A stretch of 64,000 nt of DNA from an uncultured Bacilli bacterium (GTDB lineage Bacteria; Bacillota_I; Bacilli_A; RF39; UBA660). Under the pieces are notes generated by a model, which saw nothing but the letters and a program-made list of their open reading frames with translations, searched no databases and was not told the origin of the DNA. Below, piece by piece: positions 24,892-33,504 of this stretch. Where the stretch lies: contig CAJUMA010000003.1 of assembly GCA_910587065.1 (NCBI GenBank), forward strand, positions 14,872 to 78,871, given 5' to 3'. Position numbers and translations under genes: made by a program. Numbering within the stretch: the stretch's first letter is position 1; each line of letters starts with the position of its first letter.

Positions 24892-25674
24892 TTATTCCCC
24901 CTTCTTCTTTTTAACTTTATCAATTACATCACTTATATTAGAACTCTCAAAAGCTCTTAAAACTTCAATTGGAATAGCAAATATAATTGTATTCGATTGA
25001 TCAGATGAAACATCATTCAATGTTGCTAAAGTTCTTAAATGTAAAGCTCCAGGTGTACTTCCCATAACTTGAGCTGCCTTCGCTAAGTTTTTAGCAGCTT
25101 CTTCTTCACCTAATGATTTTGTTATTACTGCCTGTTTTTCTCTTTCTGCTTCAGCAACTTTAGCAATAACTCTTTGCATTTCTTCAGGCAGCTTAATGTC
25201 TTTTAATTCAACATTTTCAACTTTAATTCCCCAAGGATCAGTTGCTTCATCAATTATTTTACAAATCTCAGTGGATATTTTATCTCTTTCACCCAAAAGT
25301 TCATCTAAAGAAACAGCTCCAACAGCGTTACGCATAGTAGTTTGTGCGAGTTGTGAAACAGCATATTGATATCTTTCAACAGCGATAACAGCTTTCGATG
25401 CATCAAATATTTTATAATAAATAACAGCGTTAATTCTAACACTAACATTATCTTTAGTAATTGCATCTTGTTCGGGAACATCAACAGCTTTAGTTCTTAT
25501 ATCAACTTTTTGATAAGATTGAATAATAGGTAAAACTATATTCCACCCTGGTGATAATATTTTTTTATACTTACCAAATTGAAAAAGAATCCCTCTTTCA
25601 TATTCCGAAATTTGTCTGATAGATGCAAGAATTACAACTAAAACAATAATCAAAATTGGTATTAAAAACTCCAT
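24892..25674 (-). CDS. Slipin/stomatin-like SPFH (band 7) membrane protein
   Basis: 260 aa. An N-terminal membrane helix (3-20) is followed by the SPFH domain (EYERGILFQFGKY, PGWNIVLPIIQSYQKVDIRT, DVPEQDAITKDNV) and a coiled-coil stretch rich in Ala/Glu (KVAEAEREKQAVITKSLGEE). It forms membrane microdomain oligomers, as known for bacterial slipins. The usual NfeD partner gene is not adjacent. The DUF1653-like gene occupies that position. Start behind AAGGAG. Confidence 0.93.
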   Translation of the reverse strand: MEFLIPILIIVLVVILASIRQISEYERGILFQFGKYKKILSPGWNIVLPIIQSYQKVDIRTKAVDVPEQDAITKDNVSVRINAVIYYKIFDASKAVIAVERYQYAVSQLAQTTMRNAVGAVSLDELLGERDKISTEICKIIDEATDPWGIKVENVELKDIKLPEEMQRVIAKVAEAEREKQAVITKSLGEEEAAKNLAKAAQVMGSTPGALHLRTLATLNDVSSDQSNTIIFAIPIEVLRAFESSNISDVIDKVKKKKGE

Positions 25675-25783
25675 AATAAACTCCTTTCTTAGCTATATTG
25701 TATACTTAAATTCTATATAATTCAACTAATATTGACTTTTAAAAAATATTAAAGTACTATTAATTTGAGGTTGGTGTTTTATT

Positions 25784-26365
25784 GTGAGCAAAAATAAAAA
25801 GAATTTTGTCTATTATGAACTAGCAAGTGCATGTATATTTATGGTAGGAGTGTTATATACTTTACTTCCGACTTTATATGGTTCAAACAATTTAGGAGAA
25901 TTAAACGTCAATGACTTGTTTTTAAGTATGACCCTTGTCCTAAGTTGTCTAAATCTAGCTCTTTTTTATATAATTGGTAAAAATCCTACAAGTGAATGCT
26001 TATACTTTTCTATATGTGCATCTCTTTGCGGTATAGTTAATTTAATTATTACACCATATTTTGAAAATTCTGTCACACTTGCTATTAGTATTCTTGCGAT
26101 AACGATAACTTTTTCTTTAGTAAAATTATTTACAGTTGATTATTATCATGATAGAAAAGATGCTTTTTATTATATTGAAGGAATACTTGCTATTATTCTT
26201 TTAATAGTAGGCATGATTATATCAATAAGTGTATTTAATAATCCTGTTATTGAAATAATGGAGTTAGGTTTCTTTATGATTATAATGGGAGTTATAGAGA
26301 GTATCAAAGGAGCAACAAAATGTTTGTTAAAAGCTCCAAGATTTTTAGGCAAAATAAAGTTTTAG
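25784..26365 (+). CDS. Integral membrane protein with about six helices, unknown
   Basis: 193 aa, starting GTG after TTGAGGTTGG. Six hydrophobic segments in three pairs (ELASACIFMVGVLYTLLPTL to ALFYIIGKN, then SVTLAISILAITITFSLVKL, AILAIILLIVGMIISISVF, IMELGFFMIIMGVIESI). It resembles the HdeD/DUF308 layout of duplicated TM pairs, with weak support. It is followed 8 nt later by the methyltransferase gene. Confidence 0.65.
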   Translation: MSKNKKNFVYYELASACIFMVGVLYTLLPTLYGSNNLGELNVNDLFLSMTLVLSCLNLALFYIIGKNPTSECLYFSICASLCGIVNLIITPYFENSVTLAISILAITITFSLVKLFTVDYYHDRKDAFYYIEGILAIILLIVGMIISISVFNNPVIEIMELGFFMIIMGVIESIKGATKCLLKAPRFLGKIKF

Positions 26366-26373
26366 GTGATAAT

Positions 26374-27261
26374 ATGAAAGTTGTAAAAGATTTTAATGAT
26401 TATGAAATATTAGATATGGCAAGTGGTCAAAAACTTGAAAGATGGAATGAGGTTATTTTGTCACGCCCAGATCCCCAAATAATTTGGGGAATTAAAACAA
26501 GACCAAGTTTATGGGATAGTGCTGATGCAAAATATAAAAGAAGTAATAAGGGCGGAGGAGAGTGGTATATTTATAATAAAGATATGTCATCATCGTGGCA
26601 AATAAAATGGCGAGATTTAACGTTTAATTTAAAGTTAATGGGTTTTAAGCATACAGGAATATTTCCCGAACAAGCTTATAACTGGAATATTATAAGAGAA
26701 AAAATAAATAGTGAAACTAAAAAAAGGGAAGTAAATGTTCTTAATTTATTTGCCTATACGGGAGCTGCAAGTGTCGCTGCTTTATCCGCTGGTGCAAAAG
26801 TTGTTCATGTTGATTCATCAAAAGGTATGGTTGATTGGGCGAAAGAAAATGTTAAATCTTCTGGACTAGATGATAAACCTATACGATATATAGTTGATGA
26901 TGTTGTAAAATTTGTTGAAAGAGAAATTAGAAGAGGAAACAAATATGATGTCATATTAATGGATCCACCATCATTCGGTCGAGGCTCTAATAAAGAGATA
27001 TGGAATATTGAAACAGATTTATTTAAATTAGTTGAACTATGCAAAGAATTATTAAGTGATAAACCAATCATGTTTTTAATTAATTCTTATACAACAGGAC
27101 TTTCTATGAATGTTTTATCAAACATACTAAAACTTACTATTGATAAAGAACATAAAGGTTTTATTAGTTGTGATGAAATTGGGCTACCAATGAAAGACTC
27201 TAATCTTTTATTACCGTGTGGAATATTTGCTAGGTGGGAAAGTGAAAAATATGAAGATTAA
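26374..27261 (+). CDS. Class I SAM-dependent methyltransferase (RlmI/RlmK-like, probable 23S rRNA)
   Basis: 295 aa. SAM-binding motif I VLNLFAYTGAASVAALSAGA, acidic motif II VHVDSS, and the catalytic DPPSFGRG (NPPY-like) of the RlmI/YccW family that methylates rRNA cytosine C5 or guanine. The N-terminal half carries a conserved substrate part (SRPDPQIIWG, WYIYNKDMSSSWQIKW). ATG 26374 with AGGTGAT upstream. An in-frame extension to 26320 lies inside the upstream gene. Overlaps nadK by 11 nt. Confidence 0.85.
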   Translation: MKVVKDFNDYEILDMASGQKLERWNEVILSRPDPQIIWGIKTRPSLWDSADAKYKRSNKGGGEWYIYNKDMSSSWQIKWRDLTFNLKLMGFKHTGIFPEQAYNWNIIREKINSETKKREVNVLNLFAYTGAASVAALSAGAKVVHVDSSKGMVDWAKENVKSSGLDDKPIRYIVDDVVKFVEREIRRGNKYDVILMDPPSFGRGSNKEIWNIETDLFKLVELCKELLSDKPIMFLINSYTTGLSMNVLSNILKLTIDKEHKGFISCDEIGLPMKDSNLLLPCGIFARWESEKYED

Positions 27262-28042
27262 GCTATTTGAAAGTTCTAGTGAAGATTCATCATTTATTAA
27301 AGATATTATATCATCTTTATTGATAGAATCTGGGTTTTATATTACGGAATCAAACAAGTTCGATATAGGTATCGCGATAGGCGGAGATGGAACATTCTTA
27401 CACATGGTAATGGAAACCGATTTTAATCCAAATTCTTTATTTATTGGAATTAATAATGGTACTTTAGGTTTTTTACAAGAAATTAAACCCAATGAAATAA
27501 AAAAGTTTATTAAGAATCTTGAAAAAAAGAAATATAAGATAGAAGAATTATCTTTTGAAGAAATACTAGTTACTCATAATGGAAAAAAAGATAAATACAA
27601 ATCATTAAATGAAGTAGTTGTAAGAGAAAAAGATTTAAAGACAGCTTATTTTGATGTTTTAATAGATAATGAGTTACTTGAAAATTTTGTTGGAGATGGA
27701 GTAATGGTTTCAACACCAACGGGCTCGACATCATACAATCTTAGTGGTGGTGGTGCAATTATTTATAATGGTATTCATGCTTTAGAAATAACGCCATTAG
27801 CGCCCATAAATAACTATGTTTATAGAACATTAACTAACTCTATTATTATACCTGACTTTAAAACAATTAATATTGTTCCCGTAAAAAGAACAAAAAGTGT
27901 TAATCTCTTTATAGATGGAAGACTTTATACTTATTCATCGCTTGATAAAATTGAAATGAATTTAGCTAAAGATAAAATAAAAGTAATTAGAATGAATGAA
28001 TATGATTATACTAAAATTATTAACAACAAGTTTTTAAAATAA
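27251..28042 (+). CDS. nadK: NAD kinase
   Basis: Phosphorylates NAD to NADP. Family motifs GGDGTFLHM (44-52), LNEVVVRE and GDGVMVSTPTGSTSYNLSGGG are all present, and the length (263 aa) is typical of the short Firmicutes type (PpnK). ATG 27251 chosen: it overlaps the end of the methyltransferase gene, and family proteins begin close to this residue. Confidence 0.96.
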   Translation: MKIKLFESSSEDSSFIKDIISSLLIESGFYITESNKFDIGIAIGGDGTFLHMVMETDFNPNSLFIGINNGTLGFLQEIKPNEIKKFIKNLEKKKYKIEELSFEEILVTHNGKKDKYKSLNEVVVREKDLKTAYFDVLIDNELLENFVGDGVMVSTPTGSTSYNLSGGGAIIYNGIHALEITPLAPINNYVYRTLTNSIIIPDFKTINIVPVKRTKSVNLFIDGRLYTYSSLDKIEMNLAKDKIKVIRMNEYDYTKIINNKFLK

Positions 28043-28119
28043 TCATTTCATTTTTTTTAGTATACCAATGAGTATTATTTTATTGTTAAAATGAAATTAA
28101 ACTATTGTATAAAAAACAA

Positions 28120-28320
28120 ATGCTTGTGGATACATTTTTGTACCACAGTCTTTATGAATATAAAAATATCTAATATTTTTTCTAAAAAGAGAAGTAAAAT
28201 AAAAATTCATGGGTAATAAATATTATAGAGGCATAAAGAATTAATCATTCAAAATAAGCTCATATCAATCATACCTTTCTAAGAAACAATGTTCCTATTC
28301 TATTCTTAATGCCTCTTTTA
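28120..28320 (+). ncRNA. Possible small RNA of about 200 nt in a gene-free stretch
   Basis: The 335 bases from 28043 to 28377 have no gene. A TTGTTA (28083-28088) and TATAAA (28108-28113) pair could start a transcript near 28120. A 5' hairpin TGTGG-A-TACA/TGTA-CCACA spans 28125-28147. A long 3' hairpin pairs AGAGGCAT-A-AAGAAT (28227-28241) with ATTCTT-A-ATGCCTCT (28302-28316) and is followed by a short T-rich tail. Size and end structures fit an independent sRNA, but the promoter is weak and no family is recognised. Confidence 0.35.
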
Positions 28321-28323
28321 ATT

Positions 28324-28352
28324 TTGTCAAAATAACACAAATATGTTATAAT
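28324..28352 (+). promoter_or_regulatory. Promoter of the 285-aa gene
   Basis: TTGTCA (28324-28329), 17-nt spacer, TATAAT (28347-28352), 25 bases before the ATG at 28378. Confidence 0.7.
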
Positions 28353-28377
28353 AAAAAACATTAAATGAGGGTGTTTT

Positions 28378-29235
28378 ATGGAAAAAAGTGATAAATTGCT
28401 TATTGACGTAACAAAAAACAGTACTGATTATAACCTAGTAAGAATGAATTCAAAGAAATTGACATTTTGCAGTGATCCATATGTCTTATGTGATTTTGCT
28501 GAATATACAAAGTTAGCTGATACTAAAGAAATAATGACGACTCTAACTAATGCGATGATTAGAATAAATGATTTAGTTCATCTATATGAATTTTATTTTC
28601 TAATGAGCGAAAGAAATGCTCAAAATTTTGATTATGCCCTAGTTGAAGATATAATCAAAAAAAGTAAAAATGCTAAAATCATGAGTTATTGTTTATCATT
28701 TACTAATGTTTTAGATAAAGTTGGAATGTTAGAAAGTTTATATGCAACTAAGAATGCAAAGTGGATTGAAAGACTTGGAGAAGAGATGGATACATCAGCT
28801 CTCCCTGGATATAAAGAAGCTTTAGATGAAGCGATTTATTCCCCTTATTTTCCACCATGCTTAGAAAAGTATCAAACTAAAGATATAAGTAATTTAGTTG
28901 AGCTTGCCATAAAAGAAAGAAATCCTTATATCATAAATGAACTTGCAGATTATATGGAATATTTAATGACATATAGGGGGGTAAGTGGGTTAAATGTTAA
29001 TGAATTAGTAACTCCTTATAAATGGGCAGTAGTTGGCAATCCTCTTTATCAATATGAATTTGCCGCATCCGTTGATACCATAGAAAAGACTTCATTTACA
29101 ACTATGGTAATAGAAGAGGGAATAGCTAAAATAATGTACTATATGTATGAATATGTAAAAGGTGTTGATAAGCTATTACTTAAAAGTGCAATTAATCAAA
29201 CGGAAAATGAAAAGTATATCAAATTGGTACAATAA
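28378..29235 (+). CDS. Helical protein of unknown function (285 aa)
   Basis: Soluble, almost entirely helical by composition, with no membrane helix or signal peptide. Short repeated helix-turn patterns (DFAEYTKLADTKEIMTTLTN, YEFYFLMSERNAQNFDYALV, NPYIINELADYMEYL) suggest TPR/HEAT-like solenoid packing. Own promoter and terminator, so monocistronic. The protein at 62972 has a similar size and helical character, but I cannot show homology. Family not recognised. Confidence 0.6.
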   Translation: MEKSDKLLIDVTKNSTDYNLVRMNSKKLTFCSDPYVLCDFAEYTKLADTKEIMTTLTNAMIRINDLVHLYEFYFLMSERNAQNFDYALVEDIIKKSKNAKIMSYCLSFTNVLDKVGMLESLYATKNAKWIERLGEEMDTSALPGYKEALDEAIYSPYFPPCLEKYQTKDISNLVELAIKERNPYIINELADYMEYLMTYRGVSGLNVNELVTPYKWAVVGNPLYQYEFAASVDTIEKTSFTTMVIEEGIAKIMYYMYEYVKGVDKLLLKSAINQTENEKYIKLVQ

Positions 29236-29260
29236 AAAAGAAGCAAATTTTGCTTCTTTT
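29236..29260. terminator. Bidirectional terminator
   Basis: AAAAGAAGCAA and TTGCTTCTTTT form a near-perfect palindrome over 29236-29260 between convergent genes, with A-rich and T-rich flanks serving both strands. Confidence 0.8.
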
Positions 29261-30179
29261 AACTTTCTATAGAATCATCGAAAACATTCATTTTATCTAA
29301 ATCAACATCTTCAATTACTGTTTCTTTTTTGCTTGTTTTTTTATCTTCTGTTTTTTCCTTTTTATCAGTAACCTTTATTTCAGTAACTTTATTAGGAACA
29401 ACTTCATCTTTTTCTTGTGTATCTTCTTCAGACATATCTAATTTTTCATGGAATGGGGCATCTTCATCAACTAGGTCTTCGTTAATAACCTCAACACTTT
29501 CAATGTTTTCTTCCTCTAAAGGAGCATCATCTTCATTTGGGTCTTCCTCATCCATAAGTTTATCTTCATCTTTTACTGCTTTATCAAAATCTTTAGTATC
29601 AGAAGTTATTTCTCTGATAGTTCTAGAAAAACTTGATTTCATTTCATTATTATTTTCAAAAAAACATTTTGATAAATCACTAGTGTTTTCTTGAGTATAT
29701 TCAATTACTTGAGTTAAAGCTCTTGAATAGAATTCATATGCATCTAATATTTTTGCAAGGCATAGTTCTAACGCTTTTTTCTCAGCAGTAATTTTAACTA
29801 ATTTATTTTTAGATAATTCAGCTTTTTCGATAAGTTCATTCATAGCTAATTTATCTTTAGCTATTTTTCTTTTTCTCTCATCAATTTTAGCAGATATTTC
29901 TTTATTAGCAGCAATTAAAATATTTGCTAGTTCATCATCTTTAAATCTATCAACTAAGTTTTGATAATCAGCTTCAAACCCTTCAATATCAGAGTTCATT
30001 TTTTCAATTTTTTGTTTTGATACGAAAAAGTCTTCCTTATATTTATTTACCTTATCAAGTTCAACATCAATTTCTCTTGAACTTCTTCTAAGTTTATTTT
30101 CGTACTCTGTTTTTATAGTTGTAAGGTTATCAATTATTTCTTGTAGCCTTGTATTAGTCTCACTAATTAAATTATCCAT
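29259..30179 (-). CDS. Coiled-coil protein with acidic C-terminal tail
   Basis: 306 aa, no signal peptide. Residues about 1-180 are heptad-rich coiled coil (TRLQEIIDNLTTIKTEYENK, KQKIEKMNSDIEGFEADYQN). Residues about 205-306 are very acidic and probably disordered (DEEDPNEDDAPLEEEN). A cytoplasmic scaffold or cytoskeletal role is plausible, but no known family can be named. Start behind AGGAAGG. It points away from the structured RNA at 30.3 kb. Confidence 0.6.
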   Translation of the reverse strand: MDNLISETNTRLQEIIDNLTTIKTEYENKLRRSSREIDVELDKVNKYKEDFFVSKQKIEKMNSDIEGFEADYQNLVDRFKDDELANILIAANKEISAKIDERKRKIAKDKLAMNELIEKAELSKNKLVKITAEKKALELCLAKILDAYEFYSRALTQVIEYTQENTSDLSKCFFENNNEMKSSFSRTIREITSDTKDFDKAVKDEDKLMDEEDPNEDDAPLEEENIESVEVINEDLVDEDAPFHEKLDMSEEDTQEKDEVVPNKVTEIKVTDKKEKTEDKKTSKKETVIEDVDLDKMNVFDDSIES

Positions 30180-30277
30180 ACATACCTTCCTATTCTCTTA
30201 CTAGATTATAACAAAGAATAATATCTTTGTAAATAAAAAAAAGAAAATGTCTAATAAAAAAATTTTGAATATTTTTA

Positions 30278-30306
30278 TTGACTTTTAAAATTGAGAGGGT
30301 TATACT
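30278..30306 (+). promoter_or_regulatory. Near-consensus promoter of the second structured RNA
   Basis: TTGACT (30278-30283), exactly 17-nt spacer, TATACT (30301-30306). One of the best sigma-A-type promoters in the window, and no gene starts within 450 bases downstream. Confidence 0.8.
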
Positions 30307-30311
30307 GTAGA

Positions 30312-30728
30312 TACTTAGTAAGGCAACGAACTAAGCAATTGATACAAACCGTCAAATATTTTTATCCAAACAAAGATATTTGAAATAAAATTGTATCTCT
30401 CAAATGTATTTTTATTTAGTAGAAAAGGAATATATTGGTTCTTTGAATCAATTGTTCCTCGGACACGTAATGAATAACTATACGATATGGCTTAGTTCAC
30501 AGTTGGTTTTATTCATTCGTAAGGCGGAATGCTAAACACTGAATATAATTGATTCATAAAGTTGCTTGATGCCACTAGAGGCCTTGTCTTATTACTAAGT
30601 ATGTGCGCACATGGAGAAAGAAACTCTATAACTAAAGATAAGCAATGGGGACTGGGACCTGACATTCTTGGAAACTGTTGATCATTCCAAACTAGGAAAT
30701 ATATAGTTGTCAGCTATATATTTTTTTT
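30312..30728 (+). ncRNA. Large structured RNA with pseudoknot (about 415 nt), family not recognised
   Basis: Flanked by a strong promoter and a terminator, with no open frame. Perfect helices: P1 30311-30321/30592-30602 (ATACTTAGTAA); P2 GAACTAAGC 30328-30336/30490-30498; P3 GATACAA 30341-30347/30391-30397; P4 CAAATAT 30353-30359/30376-30382; P5 GAATCAATT 30445-30453/30547-30555; P6 AATGAATAA 30469-30477/30509-30517. The 3' strand of P2 lies in the P6 loop, so P2 and P6 (inside P5) make a pseudoknot. Palindrome ATGTGCGCACAT (30601-30612) and hairpin TTGGAA/TTCCAA (30668-30690) follow. No RNase P CR-I, tmRNA or SRP motif seen. Confidence 0.75.
30697..30728 (+). terminator. Terminator of the second structured RNA
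   Basis: AAATATATAG (30697-30706), loop TTGTCAG, CTATATATTT (30714-30723) and eight T residues to 30728. Confidence 0.88.
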
Positions 30729-30775
30729 GTTGCCTACTCTTTAGGTTTGCATAACCTATTAGTAGAGGTGTATTT

Positions 30776-31696
30776 ATGAATTATGATTATAAGTTTGGAA
30801 ATGATTTCTATAATTATTTTAAAGATATAGGAATTAAGAGTACCAAATATAAAATACTTGCTAAAGAACAATCACAAGATGGACAACCTGCTTACGAGTA
30901 TAAGATGGAGCCCGAGCCTATTTTTGATAATCCTAATTATCAAGGAAGTGGAAAATTAAAGGGTAAAGTTGCGATTATTACTGGAGGAGATTCAGGTTTA
31001 GGACGTGCTTGTGCAGTGGCATTTGCAAAAGAAGGTGCTGATTTAGTAATTCCTTATTTATGTGAACATGAAGATGCAATGTTTACTAAAAGGTATGTTG
31101 AATCTTTAGGCGCAAAATGTTTGCTTATTTCAGGTGATTTAGCCGATAGAAATTTTTCTCGCAAAATAGTGTCAGAAACAATTAATATGTATGGACACAT
31201 TGATATACTTGTTAATAATGCAGGTGTTCAGTATCAAACTGATACTTTAAGTGAGATAAGCGATGAACAGTTTGATTATACGCTGAAAGTTAATATTTAT
31301 GGTATGTTTTATCTAACTAAGGAAGTTTTACCTTATTTAAAAAGTGGGGCATCTATTATTAATTTAACTTCGGTTACAACTTTTTATGGTGATCCGCAAT
31401 TAATAGATTATGTAACAAGTAAGGGTGCGATTGTCGGTTTCACTCGTGCTCTTGCAAGAAATTTGGCTTTAAAAAATATTCGAGTTAATGCAATAGCGCC
31501 AGGATTCTTTTGGACACCAATTCAACCAGGGTGTTGGGAGGCCGATAAAATACCGTCACTTGGAAGTAATTCAGCTATGGGAAGAGGAGCACATCCTTAT
31601 GAACTTGCATCAACATTTGTCTTTTTAGCATCTGATGATGCAAGTTTTATGACAGGCCAAGTAATTCACAATAATGGTGGAGAAGTAATGGGCTAA
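30776..31696 (+). CDS. Short-chain dehydrogenase of the general stress protein 39 (YdaD/YhdF) type
   Basis: 306 aa. An N-terminal extension of about 45 residues (ending EYKMEPEPIFDNP, typical of the GSP39 group) precedes a classical SDR: TGGDSGLGRA cofactor loop, NNAGVQYQT, Ser in NLTSVT, YVTSK catalytic pair, and PGFFWTP. The C-terminus ends GGEVMG. Substrate unknown. In Bacillus, relatives are stress-induced. Start behind AGAGGTG. It lies 48 nt after the structured-RNA terminator. Confidence 0.9.
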   Translation: MNYDYKFGNDFYNYFKDIGIKSTKYKILAKEQSQDGQPAYEYKMEPEPIFDNPNYQGSGKLKGKVAIITGGDSGLGRACAVAFAKEGADLVIPYLCEHEDAMFTKRYVESLGAKCLLISGDLADRNFSRKIVSETINMYGHIDILVNNAGVQYQTDTLSEISDEQFDYTLKVNIYGMFYLTKEVLPYLKSGASIINLTSVTTFYGDPQLIDYVTSKGAIVGFTRALARNLALKNIRVNAIAPGFFWTPIQPGCWEADKIPSLGSNSAMGRGAHPYELASTFVFLASDDASFMTGQVIHNNGGEVMG

Positions 31697-31718
31697 AGAA
31701 GATTTATAGATCTTCTTT
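31695..31718 (+). terminator. Terminator of the SDR gene
   Basis: AAAGAAGAT, loop TTATAG, ATCTTCTTT right after the stop, followed by a short T-rich tail. Confidence 0.8.
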
Positions 31719-31830
31719 TCTTGTTTTTTAGGAAAGTTATACTAGTAGTCTTGATTCTGCATTAGAATATATTGTAAACTTGCTTTATTTTTGTTATATT
31801 TATATAGAGGATATAAAAGGTGTTGAGAAT

Positions 31831-32556
31831 ATGAAACAGAATATAGCCATCACGTTTTTACTAGTATTAGTTGTGTTTTGTTCTCCTAAAGTATTAGCAG
31901 AAGAGACAACTACTAAACAATCATGTGATTATAAGACAAGAGCTGAACTCAATAAATTGGCTGCAAGCATAACCGCATCTTATGATATTGAAAAAACGAG
32001 TGATGGCAAATACATTTTTAAGTTTGCTGTCTATAATGTCGTTGAAAACTTATTTGTTAGTATAACAGATGAAGCAGGAACATTTTCCTTAGTAGTAACT
32101 CCAGCACATCTAACTAACGGAGTTTATACTTTCAATATAGAAAATGACACAGATGTTATTAGATATAATTTTGTTGTTAGAAGTTTAATACCTGATTGTT
32201 CAGGAGATTTAAAAAAATTTACAGTTGTTAAACCAAAGAAAAATAAATATCACGACTACAATGAATGCAAATATACTGATACAGAAAATTATACCTATTG
32301 TCAAGAGTGGATAACAAGAGATTTCTCTTTAAGTGAAAGTGAAATAATAAAAAAAATAAATGAGCAAAGAAGTATTAACAAAAAGATAACTACAACAAAA
32401 TGCGTTGATTGTGATGAAAAAACCAGAAATCAAGCAAAATTAAGTCGAGAAAAACTTATCAAAAGAATTATTGTTATTGTTGTATCTATTCTAATCGCTT
32501 TAGATATAATCTATATTTATATCAAATCTTGTAGAATAAAAGATTCAGAATTATAG
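31831..32556 (+). CDS. Exported protein with C-terminal membrane anchor (paralog A1 of the adhesin locus)
   Basis: About 241 aa. Signal peptide (1-22, ending KVLAEE). The ectodomain begins CDYKTRAELNKLAAS and has cysteines at the start, in IPDCSGD, NECKYTD, YTYCQEW and CVDC. One membrane helix near the C-terminus (IIVIVVSILIALDIIYIYI) with a basic tail. Same layout and Cys spacing as the protein at 36877 (CNYKSKAELSKAAYN, YTYCKTWV), and a looser match in the one at 32572. ATG 31831 chosen because a Lys-rich signal peptide starts there. Likely membrane partner of the giant secreted protein downstream (inference). Confidence 0.7.
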   Translation: MKQNIAITFLLVLVVFCSPKVLAEETTTKQSCDYKTRAELNKLAASITASYDIEKTSDGKYIFKFAVYNVVENLFVSITDEAGTFSLVVTPAHLTNGVYTFNIENDTDVIRYNFVVRSLIPDCSGDLKKFTVVKPKKNKYHDYNECKYTDTENYTYCQEWITRDFSLSESEIIKKINEQRSINKKITTTKCVDCDEKTRNQAKLSREKLIKRIIVIVVSILIALDIIYIYIKSCRIKDSEL

Positions 32557-32571
32557 CAAAGGAGAATTAAA

Positions 32572-33504
32572 ATGGTAAAAATAGAAAAAGAGCGAAAGTT
32601 CAAAACAGAATATATACCAGTGGTTATAAGTTCATTAATATTAATTTTATTTCTTATACTATTATTCTTAACTATTAATTATGAAGGAAAAATTGAAAAA
32701 GATAATAAGACAAGTGATGATGTTATAAATGAAGAATTAGTTATAACTAAAACTGATTCAAAGTGTAACCAAGAAGAATTAAATGAATTACTTAATTTAG
32801 CTAGTAAAGTAAGTGGTACATATCACGCAACTTCTAAAGAAATTCCTGTTGAAAAGACAGAAGAAAATACTGAGTATGTCGAAGATACAGGTGGTGTTAT
32901 AAATTATAAATTCATTGAAATAATTATTAAAGGAATTGAAGAAGGAATATATGTACAAATAACCAATAGTTTTAATGATGATGTAAAAGTTATTAAAAAG
33001 TCCGATTTAGATCCCAATAGGGAATATAAATATGAAGCTCCAAATATGGATCAAAAAGTTACATATACAGTTAGTATTTATTCAGATAAATACTCTTGTT
33101 CAGGAGAACTTTTAAGAAAAGTTAGTTTTGATACAAAAATATATAATACTAAAAGTGACATGTTAGCCTGTGTTATGTATCCCAAATATGAAGGATGTAC
33201 TAAATTAGTTGATAAAGCCATTTCCTTTGATGACTTTAATAAAGGCCTTGAAGATTATCAAAGAAAGAATAAGAATTATCAAGCCGAAGCAAACGCTAAT
33301 ATCCTTAATGCTTTTAGTAAATCTGATCTTGTAACTGCTGATGATATTATTAATAATACAGTTGGTAAAAAAGAATCAGTAGTGAGTAAAACAGTAAATA
33401 AAATAAAAGATAATTTAGATTTAATAATTATTGCAACAGTAATTATAGGTATAGGGGTTCTAGTTGTAATACTAATAATGTTCATAAGGAGAAATAGATT
33501 ATGA
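32572..33504 (+). CDS. Two-TM surface protein, distant paralog of A1/A2
   Basis: 310 aa. An N-terminal helix (about 16-38, PVVISSLILILFLILLFLTI) and a C-terminal helix (LIIIATVIIGIGVLVVILIM) bracket an ectodomain that opens with SKCNQEELNELLNLASKVSG, like the CDYKTRAELNKLAAS start of its neighbours. It shares the pattern I..GIYVQITN and YSCSGEL. AAAGGAG precedes ATG. The stop overlaps the start of the giant thioester-type protein (ATGA), which ties the two together in translation. Confidence 0.7.
   Translation: MVKIEKERKFKTEYIPVVISSLILILFLILLFLTINYEGKIEKDNKTSDDVINEELVITKTDSKCNQEELNELLNLASKVSGTYHATSKEIPVEKTEENTEYVEDTGGVINYKFIEIIIKGIEEGIYVQITNSFNDDVKVIKKSDLDPNREYKYEAPNMDQKVTYTVSIYSDKYSCSGELLRKVSFDTKIYNTKSDMLACVMYPKYEGCTKLVDKAISFDDFNKGLEDYQRKNKNYQAEANANILNAFSKSDLVTADDIINNTVGKKESVVSKTVNKIKDNLDLIIIATVIIGIGVLVVILIMFIRRNRL

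Noticed and set aside
29329..29694. Plus-strand Ser-rich open frame
   Set aside because: It is the antisense shadow of the acidic tail of the coiled-coil gene, with no ribosome site or promoter.
30312..30728. RNase P RNA or tmRNA
   Set aside because: No GAGGAAAGTCC-like CR-I, no tRNA-like T arm and no tag reading frame are visible. The helices do not match either layout.
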